DNA from: Polyporus tsugae | Taxonomy: Eukaryota > Basidiomycota > Agaricomycetes > Polyporales > Polyporaceae | NCBI GenBank assembly: GCA_024305745.1 | Contig: JAHRBS010000004.1 | Coordinates: 3,410,001 to 3,474,000, forward strand | Direction of reading: 5' to 3' | DNA length: 64,000 nt | Part shown: positions 46,445 through 58,000 of the stretch, in pieces | Numbering within the stretch: position 1 is the first letter of the stretch | Layout: every line of letters starts with the position of its first letter | Notes under the pieces: model-generated | Databases searched by the model: none | Told to the model about the DNA's origin: nothing | What the model saw: only the letters and a program-made list of their open reading frames with translations | Position numbers and translations under genes: made by a program

Positions 46445-49400
46445 CTATCGCTTGGCATAACGGAGGAAGCGAGATGCCATGACCGTGGCAGCGAGGTTGA
46501 AGACTGCACAAGCAAAATCGTTAGTTCGTCCACCGCAACGCAATGGAACAAGGAAACGCACTACAGAAAGCGAACAGGATCCAGGCGTCTCGCCACCTGT
46601 TGGAGTACTTGATGTTAAGGGGCTCGAAGAAGTCCTCTCCAGTCGAGTACTGGCAGTACGCGCACTCGTCGGTGGCGTTGGGGTTTTCGAGGTATCCTCG
46701 GAACGCAGCCACGAACTCGCCAGCCCATTGCTGACAAGTCTGGCCAGAAGGTGGGGTGAACCGGACGAGCTCATCAGCCTTGCATCGGATGACCAGACCG
46801 CTGAGAGCGAGCATCAGTAAGACGAAGCCACACAGAGCAAACATAGGAAAAAACCTACTGCAACTCCGTTGAAAGCATAGACCCGAGGGTACGAGTGTAC
46901 GGATTGAGCTGGTAGAGCCAGCGCCAGTACGTCGCCATTGACGGGTAAGGCAGGGTCACTCCGCAGAAAGTGCTCAGGATGAGCATTACGAACGGGTTGA
47001 ACAGCGGCGCGATCTGCATGCTCGGCGACATGGCGCCGATCAGCTGGCCAATGCTGACCCCGAAGAATTCCATGAAGATGATGACGAGCAGCTGGAAGAA
47101 CTCGCCGCCGACGCCAGCGGTGCCTTGACCGAAGCCCATTGGGAATACCTAGGGCGACGGACGATTAGTGTGAGATGAACGCCAAAAAGAGGTGGACATC
47201 GGAAACGTACCATCAAGAGCCAGTAGAGAACAGCGCATAGGATGGAGTATGGCATCTCACCTAGGAGCTGGCCGATGGCGAAGACATACGGCGAGTAGAT
47301 TCTACTGGATGCCTCTACGTTGCCACAGAATTAGCTAGGGAATTCCACACGACGGTATCTGTTACTAACCTCGAATGAAGATACGCCTGTTGAGGATCCA
47401 CATGGGCTCAAGCTGGCCCATAACGATGGCAGGGAGAACAGTGACCCAGAAGCTGATGAATCATGTTAGGCAATCCCAGAGGTCATCAGAAATTCACGCC
47501 CACTCACATTCCGAATACACGGTACTGCAAGTCCCGCGTCCCGCTCCCAAGTTGCAGGAAGGAGAGGGAAATCCAGAGGGAGATGAACGCGTGCACGAAC
47601 AGCCGACTGAAGACGTAGTCGGGCGACCGCCAAAGCTTCGCGTTGTTGCGTTGCAGGACACAGCGCAGCTGGTGCCAGAACGGAGTCGCGTCTGCGCAAA
47701 CGAAGTCGATGAGCTCAGCGAAACATGATATGTATATGTATGGAGCTCGTGAAACTTACACATTGTAATTTTCTTCGGGCCACTGTCGTCCTTGGAATCA
47801 GTACCCAGCTTGATCTTGGCGATCTCAGACAAGACGTCCTGGTACTCATGCGAGTCGAGCCAGTGGTCCTTCCAGTCGCGATCACCAATCCGAGGCGAAA
47901 GCCCAGCGCCAATAGCGTCGAGCATGAATTCTGCGGGGTTGACGTTGGGCGGGCAGTGCGCACCGTGGCGACCCAAGTACTCGCGGAGGATGTGACAGTC
48001 CGCGCCGATGTCCCCAAAGTAGACCGTCTCGCCACCGCGCTCGAGGAGCAGGAGCTTGTCGAACGTCTGGATGAGGAGCGCCGAGGGCTGGTGGATAGTG
48101 CACAGGATCGCCTGGCCACTGTCCGCCAGCTTGCGGAGGAAGCGGACGAGGTTCCAGGCGCTCTGGCCGTCGAGACCGGAAGTAGGCTCGTCGAGGAACA
48201 GGAGCGACGGCCGGCTGGCCAGCTCGACACCGATGGTGAGACGCTTGCGGGCCTCGACGCCGAGAGAGAACACGAGAGCATCCGCAAGGTCTTGGAGTTC
48301 GAGCACCTCGATCATCTCCTCGACATACTGGTCCTTCTCCTCCTTCGAGACTTCGATCGGTTGGCGTAGATACGCGGAGAAACGCATGGCCTCACGCACG
48401 GTCGCAGTACCCTCGTGGACATCCATCTGCTCTGCGTATGCCGTGTTACGAGCGAAGTCGAGGTCGAGGGCCTTGCCGTCTAGAAGAAGTGTTCCAGAGA
48501 CGACACCGATGTTCTTGCGCTGAGCGAGCACATCAAGGCACGTCGTCTTGCCAGCACCGGAGGCACCCATGAGGGCCGTCATAGTACCAGGCTTCACGTA
48601 GCCGAAGACGTCGTGAAGCAAGCGACGAGTACCCCCAGGGACGGGGACATGGTAGTTGACATTTTCCCAGGTGAACGGCTTGCCGTAAAACTTGGTCGTG
48701 TTGCTGCATCCTCGTGGTTAGAAATCCAAGCACCAAAGTATATGTGATAGAGACATACCCCTGGTCGACGTCCTCGTCCACCTTCTCGCTTAAGCCCTTT
48801 TGCTTACGCGTCGCCTTCACCTCCTTCCGCTCCCGCAACGCCAAATTCCGCTTCTTAGTGTCAGTATCCTCCGGAGTGAAGATGGTCACAGAAGAACCCC
48901 CGCCCAATTGCGGGAAAAACTCCATGAGGAACACCTGCGTCAGTTGGAAGAGAAGGCAGAAACCGAAGAGGACGATGAAGTTGCGGCGCCAGAGATCAGA
49001 GACGTTGAGGCCATAACCGACGTCGACGTAGTTGTTGCCGCGCACGATTTGCTGGCCGGGAGTAGCGCCGAAGAGAGTGCAAATCTGATTCGGACCAACG
49101 TCTGTGGGGTACTTGTTCAAACCTGGAGGATTGCGGGGCACGATAGAGTTGCCATCACAGGTGAACTAGGCGCTACGTGTGAGTCGTTGTGGAAAGGCGA
49201 GTTGGTGAAATAAGAGCTTACGCCAACGCGCATAAACTCGTTCTCCAGACAACCAACGAAAGCTAGTCGTGAAGGAGTTAGACACACGGCGAAACATTGT
49301 GGCAACCAAGACGCACCATAAGCCACTGGGTTCATGTAGTATATCCAGAACAACCATCGCTTCATCTGTTGCACGGGAATCATGTATCCGGCGTATTGAA

Positions 49401-51846
49401 TCATGTTCGGGATGAAGAACGTCGCCAGACGGAACGCCGTGTCGAAGTTCGAGCACATGATGCCAAACGTGCGGAAGAACCCTTGCATCGTCAGGAATCC
49501 AAGGTAGATCTAGCACAACCGGTCAGTCAAGGATTGGAGTGCTTCATGAGCAACAGAGAACGTACGAAGAGGTGGTATGTGAAAAAACCGCCTGGATTCC
49601 GGGCGAGGTTGGACAAGAAGTAGATGATCAGGTTGTAGATGAAGATACGGGCAGCGGAGAAGGGTATGTCGGAGACCGTGTTGGCTATTGCTACAGCCGA
49701 TGGACGGTAGAGTGCGTAGCTTGTCTGCTTCTTGAGAATAGGACGGCCAAGCATCTGCACAGGCATCTGCACAAAGAGTTGATGTCAACTTACAGCGCGT
49801 GGAATAGACCCGGAACCCACTTACTTCACCGAAGGTATCGAGAGCGCATGTCAGCAATCCACCGAAGATCACGGAGCCACGAGTGAACGCGCCCTGTGAC
49901 GTCAGCTGGAGGTTGTAGTACGCCGCGCCGAGGATCAAAGCCAAGGCCTACACACCACGATCAGCCGCTGTGGTATTGAGAAATCCTGAGGCATGATGGC
50001 TCACCGTCGACAGGGTGAAGCTCGTAATCAGCTGGAACCGATCTTGAAGCCTCATCCTGAACTGGCGGATGGCCAGTGCCTTGACTTGACCGGTGAAGCC
50101 GAGCGTGTACGGGCTCTTCTTCGACACGCCCTTCTTCTTGTCCGCGAGCACGGACTCACGGAATGCCTCCTGGTCAGACTTGTCCGACTCCGTCTTGTGC
50201 TTATATTTCGTTAGGTCGTCGAGGATGTCGCCTGCGAACCGGGAATTGAGGAACGCCTCCTCGAGCTGCTCGGGCGTTGTGGGTACATCCCGTTCCGATC
50301 GGCCAGGGGCGAATTGTCGTTCATTTGGGTCGGTGCAGCCGGTGAGGTAGTCCGGGGTGCTCTGGCGTGGAAGCGGCTTGAATCCGAGACCTTCGAAGTA
50401 CGCGCGAGCCTCGGACGGAGGGCCAAAATAGACTTGCCGGCCCTTGTCGAGGACGAGGACCTTGTCGAAGAGCTCGTAGATACCCTCGCCGGCTTGGTAG
50501 CTGAAGTCCCACGTAGATCATTTTAGCTACAGGCCATCCGGTGGGAGACGAGAGCAACTCACAGGGTGGCGAAGGTCGTCTGACCGAGAATGTCCGTCAT
50601 CACTCGTACCGCCTTGATGAAGTCCAGCGCCGTGCTCGCATCGAGCCCACGCGTGGAGTTGTCGAAGCAGAGAACGTGCGCGCGAGTGGCCATCATCTCC
50701 GCAATCGATACGCGCTTCCGCTCGCCACCTGAGACGCCACGGACGAACTCGTCGCCGACGTATGTGTTCGCCGTGTGCGAGATGTTGAGCATGCGAAGGA
50801 GGGTATTCCGGATTTCATGGTCGAACTGCGATCGGGACATGCCTGGGATACGTCCCTTGGGCCCGGGAGTCTTCAGCGAAAGCGCGAAGTTGAGGGTCTG
50901 GGCGACCGTCAGGGTGGCAATATGCCGATCATCTAGAGATGGTCATGAAGTGCGTTAACTTGGTGCTCCCAACCTACGATTGCCGAATCCACGCACCCTC
51001 TTCGTTGTAAACAACTTCACCCTTGTAATACCTTGCCATTGCATCCGCATCGATGCCAGCGTACCGAATGTCCCCGGTGATCGACGCGTATTCCGACCGT
51101 TGATTGGCGATGGCCTTGAGGAACGTTGTACATCCGGAACCGGGGCAGCCAAGGACCAGACACATATCTCCAGGCTTCAGTAACCCAGATTGTCTGTAAA
51201 GCAGATAGTTCGGTCGGGCAATCGACGCGAAAGGTATTTGCTACTTACGGATGAATAATCGTCGAAAGCGGCATCTGTGGTCGGATGGCGGGGACGATCG
51301 ACTCAACCAACTGGCGCGCGATGTTGAAAGGAGTGAGCCAGAAGCTGAGGACATCCTCTGGGAACAATATGGTCAGCGTATTTATTTCAAGGTAGCCTGA
51401 AGAGGACCCGCAACGTACGGCCGAACGTCCTGATGTAGACCTATATATACGAGGGAGGGTGAACTTGCAGTGCGGGCGGAAGCGCTGGAGAGGCTCACCT
51501 TATGTCCCGCGCCACCAAACCCTTCCACCTGGAGTCTCTCCCAGGTGACACCTACATGTTTGTGGGAGATGCCCGCGGCCTGGCTCTGATCGTTGGAAGA
51601 AGTCAGGTACGCGCGTAGGTCGAAGGCCTCTTCGTCATCGCTGCCGCCCTTCTCGAGATCCAGCTTGCCATTGGTGGATTGGGTATGCTCGGAGTCGGCC
51701 TGTTGAGAGCGGACGGACAGGACGCGCTGGAGCTCATTGAATTGGGCGGTGGCCTCTGTGATGTCGACGTGATGTGCGTCAGCCGGTGCGGGGAGAGGCG
51801 TTGCGTCGCCACGCAAGGTGCGGTCGTCTCCTGGAGTGTCTGTCAT
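46445..51846 (-). CDS. PDR-type (ABCG) full-size ABC transporter
   Basis: About 1,400 residues spread over many exons; not all boundaries were fixed. Order is NBD1-TMD1-NBD2-TMD2, as in pleiotropic drug resistance pumps of the plasma membrane. NBD1 (50.5-51.2 kb) has the degenerate Walker A GCPGSGCTTFLK (Cys in place of the catalytic Lys), a good signature VSGGERKRVSIAE and the Asn-containing Walker B FDNSTRGLDAST. NBD2 (47.8-48.6 kb) has a full Walker A GASGAGKTTCLDVL, a degenerate signature LGVEARKRLTIGVE and FLDEPTSGLD. Membrane segments include ALALILGAAYYNLQ and IYLGFLTMQGFFRTFGIM, and the PDR motif after TMD1 (LFWIYYMNPVAYG) is present. This asymmetric arrangement is normal for the family. 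The start at 51846 (MTDTPGDDRTLRG) is preferred over 51957 because a TATA box lies just upstream. Substrates cannot be deduced. Confidence 0.93.
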
Positions 51847-52963
51847 GGACCCGGAGGGATTGCGGACGTACGACCAAGGGACACCTTGGAGGACGAGAGG
51901 GAACGATCGAGGCTTGTACGTCAAGATAGCTGTTTTATATACGCGGAGGCCAGCCATGCCGAGCGCCTTTAACTTAGCAATCCAGCATGCTGAAAAATCT
52001 CACGAGCAGCGGGGTCTGGCAAGTGCGACCGGGAAATCGAACTACTTAGGTAGATACTACGAATCTTCGAAGCTTCTAGTACAATGCTAAGATTAAAGAC
52101 GGGTGGACAAAGTTAAGGACGCAATACAGTACCGCTGAGGGTGGGACAGTTGGTCAGACACCATTATGGTTTGTCCCGGCCGTCTTCCGGAACGTAACGG
52201 ATTTGACAGTAGCTAGTGTGCGATAACGCCACGTTGGCGCGCGCGCGTTCAAGAAATTGAACAGCCCGACGAGTTTCATGGATGATGGACGCATTCTGCA
52301 TGAGTCGCAGTTTGATGACGTGAGTCAATTGTAAGGCGGGAGCGATGCTGAGCGATGTTTGGGTGAGATCGAGTCAAGCGACGGTGTTGAATGCGATAAA
52401 TGTGGCCATCAAATGAGATGTCCGGTCGGCATACTTATTCAGCCCATCAACCCGACAAAATAGGAAATTCTACCAAACACTCCCCGACGCCCGTCGCCTG
52501 CTGTGCACGATTCTGTCCCACCTTTGGCGTTACACCCGCAATGCCAAACCACCTCTTCCTACTAGATTTCAAAGTCCAGCACTCCTAAACTCCGGAAGGT
52601 CTCAAAGTCGGACCGTGTCCAGGGAACTGGCGGAGGCAACCAACTGCAACGCTTGGAAAAATTCTTGGACTCCTATATATAAGTACTGCAACATAGACCC
52701 ACAATCGTTGACTGGAAGCTCAGCGTACTGCAAGCGAACAATGCTGTCCGGAAGGTAAGTCGGTGGGCCGTCGTGGGGGGATATTAGCGAAAATGCAAAT
52801 GCAATGGAACCCGATGCATCGCGGAGAATCGTGAGGGAGATGACGACTCGGGCGAGCGTGTGAGCGAGCTGCCATACTGGGCCGAGTCCTGCGCGTCTAA
52901 TCTGGTGTTGCCGAGTCCGAGTCCGAGTCGCAGTGCTCCGTTGCGGCGTCCGTCCTTCACAAC
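51847..52963. promoter_or_regulatory. Divergent promoter region, ABC transporter / Ssp120-like
   Basis: 1117 bp between divergent start codons. A TATA box on the - strand (GTATATAAAACA, 51942-51931) lies about 85-95 bp before the ABC transporter ATG. The heptamer TCCGGAA occurs three times, at 52186-52192, 52591-52597 and 52747-52753. A hexameric GAGTCC repeat lies near 52911-52929. No coding sequence was recognised. Confidence 0.5.
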
Positions 52964-53949
52964 ATGCACCTCCTTGCCAGTCTCGCCTTCCTTGCATACT
53001 TCCGGGCAGCCGCCGCCCATGGTGGACACGAGCACGACGGGCCACAGCCAGGAGAGACGGTTGCTCAGTACGCCGCAAAACACGTAAGTCCCGAGCTCCG
53101 TCCAACCTCAACCTGCCCTCTCACATTTAATGTATGTCATCCAGATGGCCTCCGAGCACCACATGTACGGAAATGTCGTCAGTCAGAAAAGAACAAACGG
53201 AGCTCACGTTTCCCACGCAGTGACTCCTTCGATGTACCCAGTTTCTTCCAGCTCCATGACCTGAACCGGTACGTCAACGCATTACGTTGTCCGCTCCCTC
53301 ACACCGACCTACTGTCTCTCCAGCGATGGCCGTTGGGACAAGGAGGAAATCGAGGCGGTTTACGGTGTTCACCACGTGTACTCTCAGAAGAAGTCCAAGG
53401 TGCGTCGTAAGCGTGTTGCCGAATGTTGTTCGCGTGCCCAGGCCGAGGCGTCCCCACAGGATGAAATTGAGCACCAGGGGAAGGCCGAGTTTATTGTCAG
53501 AACGGTGTTGAAGCGTCTCGACAAGAACGGAGATGGGGTCATCACCGTCGACGAGCTGGAGGCTGTGGGCCTGGACGGGCTACCCAACTTCGACGTCCTT
53601 GGCGTCGAAGGTCACCATTACGATGTCGAGAGCGGTACGCCCGAACCAGCCACATTGCATAATCCCTCAATTCAACCCTGTTTACATTGCAGAGTTCTTC
53701 CTGCACCACGAAGGTAAAATTCTCCCTGTATCTGAACGCACCCTCCACATCACGGCCTAAACGCTCCCAAACCCCGCCAGAACAATACCACTCTACCCCC
53801 GAGACGCAAACGGACGAGTCGTACAACCACCCTGAAGACCTCGAGCACTTCGCGCACCACGAGAAGATCGAGCAGATCGAGGCCGAGCGTGAGGCCAAGT
53901 TCCAGGGCGTCAGCGTCGAGGAGGTCCTCAAGCAGCACGAGCCCCACCA

Positions 53950-53980
<31 letters not shown>

Positions 53981-54345
53981 CAGCAACAACAGCAGCAGCA
54001 GCAGGGCGAGGACCCCCATCTCTTGGTCCAGGACCCGCAAAACGACCAGCTTCCGAAGCAGCCCCCCGTGAAGAAGCCCCAGCGGCCCGTTCCCCCAGAG
54101 AAGCAAGACCCCGTCGTGCGCTTTGCGAACGCGAAGGCCGACGCAGAGAACCACGGTGAATGGGGCCAGGGCGAGTCCGGGTACAAGTCGCCCAAGTCCC
54201 CCGGCGAGAAGATGCGGAAGAACGTCCCGTACAAGGTGCGTCGAGGCCATGTTCTCTCCCTCTCCAACGCGCCTTGCCAACAGCCTGGATGCTGACGCAG
54301 GAGAAAATACAGTACAAGTTCCGCCGTACCTGGGGCGACTTCTGA
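52964..54345 (+). CDS. SSP120: Secretory EF-hand protein, Ssp120/nucleobindin-like, with polyQ
   Basis: Eight exons: 52964..53083, 53145..53164, 53221..53268, 53324..53399, 53442..53634, 53693..53713, 53781..54235, 54301..54345; 978 nt, 325 residues. Signal peptide MHLLASLAFLAYFRAAAA, a His-rich start GHEHDG, then DSFDVPSFFQLHDLNRDGRWDKEEIEAVYG (a first EF hand, with the -x-D-x-N-x-D-G-x-W- loop) and a canonical second EF hand DKNGDGVITVDELEA. Yeast Ssp120 is a Ca-binding Golgi/secretory protein that works with Emp47. The C-terminal half is a charged helix followed by 19 glutamines and a Lys/Pro-rich tail. Exons 2, 3 and 6 are small (20, 48 and 21 nt). The exon 5 acceptor could also be 18 nt later (53460), still in frame. 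Confidence 0.85.
53948..54004 (+). repeat. CAG/CAA trinucleotide tract (polyQ, 19 codons)
   Basis: Nineteen in-frame Gln codons inside exon 7 of the Ssp120-like gene. Most are CAG with interspersed CAA codons toward the middle and 3' half, a pattern that lowers repeat instability relative to pure CAG. Confidence 0.9.
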
Positions 54346-55077
54346 GCGCGTTTTCGCACCCAAGTACTAACTTACTTCGAGGAGTTATTGCCGCGCGAGC
54401 CCTGCCCTGCTGGTGTTTAAGCTACGGTCCGGTCCGAGGATATAGTGACCATGGCCGTGGACCCGGGCCTGTCTCAGATGTCGATAGGGTTATGTGCGTT
54501 TTCGTTGTATTTATCATCTGCCTTGAGGAGTCTATGCTATCGGATGTTGTGCTTCCTTGCTTGCCGGCACCTCTGCCGGTGGGTGCACATCGCCCACAGT
54601 TGGATATCCCGACCGCTCGGCCAGAGGAAATGCGTCAGCGTTCCGTCTATCCGTCGTTCGAGAGTTGACTAATGCCTGCGAAGGGACACGTCTTGCGTCA
54701 TACGACCCCAGCTGATTGCTTGCAGGTCCAGGCCACGTACTGCTGCGTATTTGACGGCTTCAGGGCGGACGGATTTGAGAGTCAATCGCCCAAAGGTGTC
54801 GCGGGGCGTAAGAAGTCCGTTCAGACCCCCACATGCTGAGGGTGGGCATGACGCAAGCACAAGAGTGATCATCCAACATGAAGAGATAGTATTGTAATAG
54901 CAGTGGTATCAGGGCTACAAAATGGAGTACCGAATGAAACGATCGCGAGTCCATTGCATAACGAAAGTGGTGGTTGGATGCGCAAATAATAATTGGGTCA
55001 TCGTTGCAGGATCAGCAAACCAGGGAGGGACGAGGGAGCGGACAAACTGAATGCGACTAAGCCACTAACAACGGCCA
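54346..55077. other. Convergent intergenic region, Ssp120-like / DOP1 3' ends
   Basis: 732 bp between converging genes. No coding sequence was recognised; no clear polyadenylation hexamer on the + strand was found near the stop. Confidence 0.4.
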
Positions 55078-58000
55078 TCACCTCCCCTCGAACAGATCTT
55101 CAAGCAGGCTGCGCTCTACCGCCGGCCAGTCGATGATCCCTCCGCTGTTGTACACGCTCTCGTACGACGATATGCTCGCCGCCGAGAAGAATGGGACAAG
55201 GTCGCGGACGCTGTCGATCTGCCGGAAGGATTCAAGGAGCGGACGGCGCATCTGTCTCACAGGCGCCGAAGGTGTGGGTAGGTGTGATACGGGCGGTCGA
55301 GGGTCGCTCTGCACAACAAGGTGAGTGGACAAGACGCAAGAGCGATTGAGTTGCTATTACCTCTGGAATCGGAAGGGCCCCAATGACCTCCGACAGCTGG
55401 TCCAATAGCGCTTCTGGGGACCAATCGTCGAGGCGGTAGACAGCATCCACGGTGTCCGTGATAAAAATCCATTGGTGCCTATATATGAGTCAGCTCCAGC
55501 TCGGGGGAACAGACACCCTGGAAGACTTACACCTGGAATTCCTCGGTTTGTAGCACCAACAGGAGGTCCAACAGCTTGCAAGCAGATAGAATGAGTCCGA
55601 GGTCTTCTGACCCATCGCTGGGAGGGTTGGACAGTAGCCCATCGAAAATGCGGTACTAAAGACGAATCATGAGTATCTAGTCCGACAAATGACACAAGTT
55701 ATACTCACCAGCTCTGTCAAGATGACTGGCCAAAAGCTCGACAGGTTGTGTGGCGAGAGTCGGCACACCAAAACTCGTACACAGAGGAACACCTCGCTCT
55801 GCACGATCGGTGCCGAGACATTGCGGAGGGTGTCAACCAGCTTCTCCTGGAGGCTTGGGAGCGAAGTGAGGAAGTGGTTCTTCTCCGCAGATAAGATCAC
55901 GTAGGATAGCCGCCTCAAGTTCAAAGAACGAAGCAGCATCTCGTATTCACGGTTCGTGAAGATGTTGGCGGAGGCGACGGTTGTGATCTTCCCTGTATGG
56001 GATTCAATACACAGCATACGTAGACACGATAGCTGGGATTACCTAGCAGCTCAGGTAAAGAGGTCTTGTCCGTGTCGAAGAGGGACTTGACCATTGGCAT
56101 CCACTTCTCTCCCGCATCTGCTGTCGAGTTAAAACATCTGTTGTCGTTCAGGCTATCCGACACAGGGGAGCGCCATGCTTTCACTGCGACGTTGATCTTG
56201 GTCATCTCTCGGATGATTGCGAGGATGTCGTCTTCCGCGTCCAGCAGTCTTCACGGAAATGGTTACATGTTGGGAATGTCAAATCCACGGAGGATCGTAC
56301 CTTGATTTGCCCTTCAGTGCGGGAGTAACAATGTTATAGACGATCTGATTGCATGCTGCTAGGATCTTGTCTGAATCGATGAGGAACTTGCGCAAGTTCG
56401 GTAGTGCATCCGACGCGATGTACGAGTTGACCTTCGCCATCTCAGCATGCGTACGAGGGTAGATGCTCCTAGGGGACATACCTGCTGAACGACGTCCGTA
56501 CTATAGGTGGCTTTAGCCGAGTCAGGTAGCGGCAATGATGTTGAGCTCGCGTTGTTCTCGTCTAGTTTGGCTTCCGTGACTATGAAGATGCTTGTGAGAT
56601 TACATTCAAACGTAGACCCGATTGGATGACCTACCACGAAGCGTAAGCGCTGGAGAGTCTCTGCCATTCGGGATGAGATTATCTCGCGGGGTTCTTCGTA
56701 TCCAAGATCCCGACTCGACAGCACGACCCGACAGGACACAGATATCGAGGAGCTTGCCGTACGTCTCCTGCATGTCCTTGCGTATGCGTTTGTCGTCCAG
56801 CGCTGTTGTTTGGGTAACCTTATCCGCGAGAACGGTGAAACACCTGACGCGATACCGTTGAGCTTGTTTTCCACAGCGGTGCATATAAGAAGGCCTACTT
56901 TAGCGTGGCGAAGGCCTGCGGTCGGAACTCGCGCATAGACACCAACAAATCCTTCCCCAGTTGCAGGAACCGATTCCATACTTGTAAAGCAAGAGGTCCT
57001 TCCAAACGCTTCATGTATTGCTCGAGGAAGTCGAACAATGTCATGTCGAGACTGCCGCCAAGACGGTGAGCGATGGAAGGTAGCGTAAGACGTCCGCATA
57101 CTCACAGATCTACGAAGGCCACCACCTTCTTGGTGCGCTCCGATAGTCCTGGCGTTCGGCATGAGATGCTTTCGCACAACATGTGCACTGCATTCTGTGC
57201 GCTCGAGGTGAGGACATCGACAAGGTCGTAAGCCGCTGACGTCTCCACGCTTTCTGGCCGGACCTACATCGGAGGTCAGAAAAGCCACAATATGCAACGA
57301 ATGACGCCTACCGCGACCTGCTCCTGCCAGCAATCGACCACAGCCTCCAAAACTTCGGTAGAATAGGCGCGGAACAGATGCTCCAGAACGCGTCTACTCC
57401 GGTTCCGTGAGCGGGTGTAAATGAGAGCCAGTGACTCCTCTCTCGAGGCCCAATGGCTGCTGTCCTCAGGAATGACTAGCCTATCCCACATGGCGTATAG
57501 GACCCGCACGGCGTTGTGAAGACACCGATTATCGGATGTCCTGGCCTACATGGAAGTAACGTAAGTGGAGTGTATTACGACCAGTGCAGTGTCTTACCGA
57601 GGTTGCATCATCAGTTGCACTGGAAGGGCCATCGGACGCGAAGACGTTCGAAACGTAGCCCAGCAAGCCACTTGACTCCTGCGGAACCTTCTCTACGAAC
57701 TGTTGATCTTCCTCTGGTGGCTGCTCTCTTGCAGTGCGGGTCATGCTCAGAAGGGACAGTCGTTCCAGAGCAGTCAACAGCATCATAAAGTCCGCATCTG
57801 TGGTGTAAGATACGATGTCGTCAACATCTCGCGAACCGTCGGATGACGCTTCCAAGATCTCCGCGAGAGCCAGCTGCAGCTGTCTGCATACGCAGTCGTT
57901 CAACGGTGTAACCACAGCTCTCAGCGCCTCTGTGAAGTGGGGCACAGTCGTCAAGACAAAGTCGAGCCAATGTTGCAGAATCGATCGGTTGGAAGGGGTA

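Noticed and set aside
50500..51200. Defective ABC transporter because of non-canonical Walker A and B in NBD1
   Set aside because: Lys-to-Cys in Walker A and Asn in Walker B of NBD1, with the degenerate signature in NBD2, are normal for PDR-type pumps.
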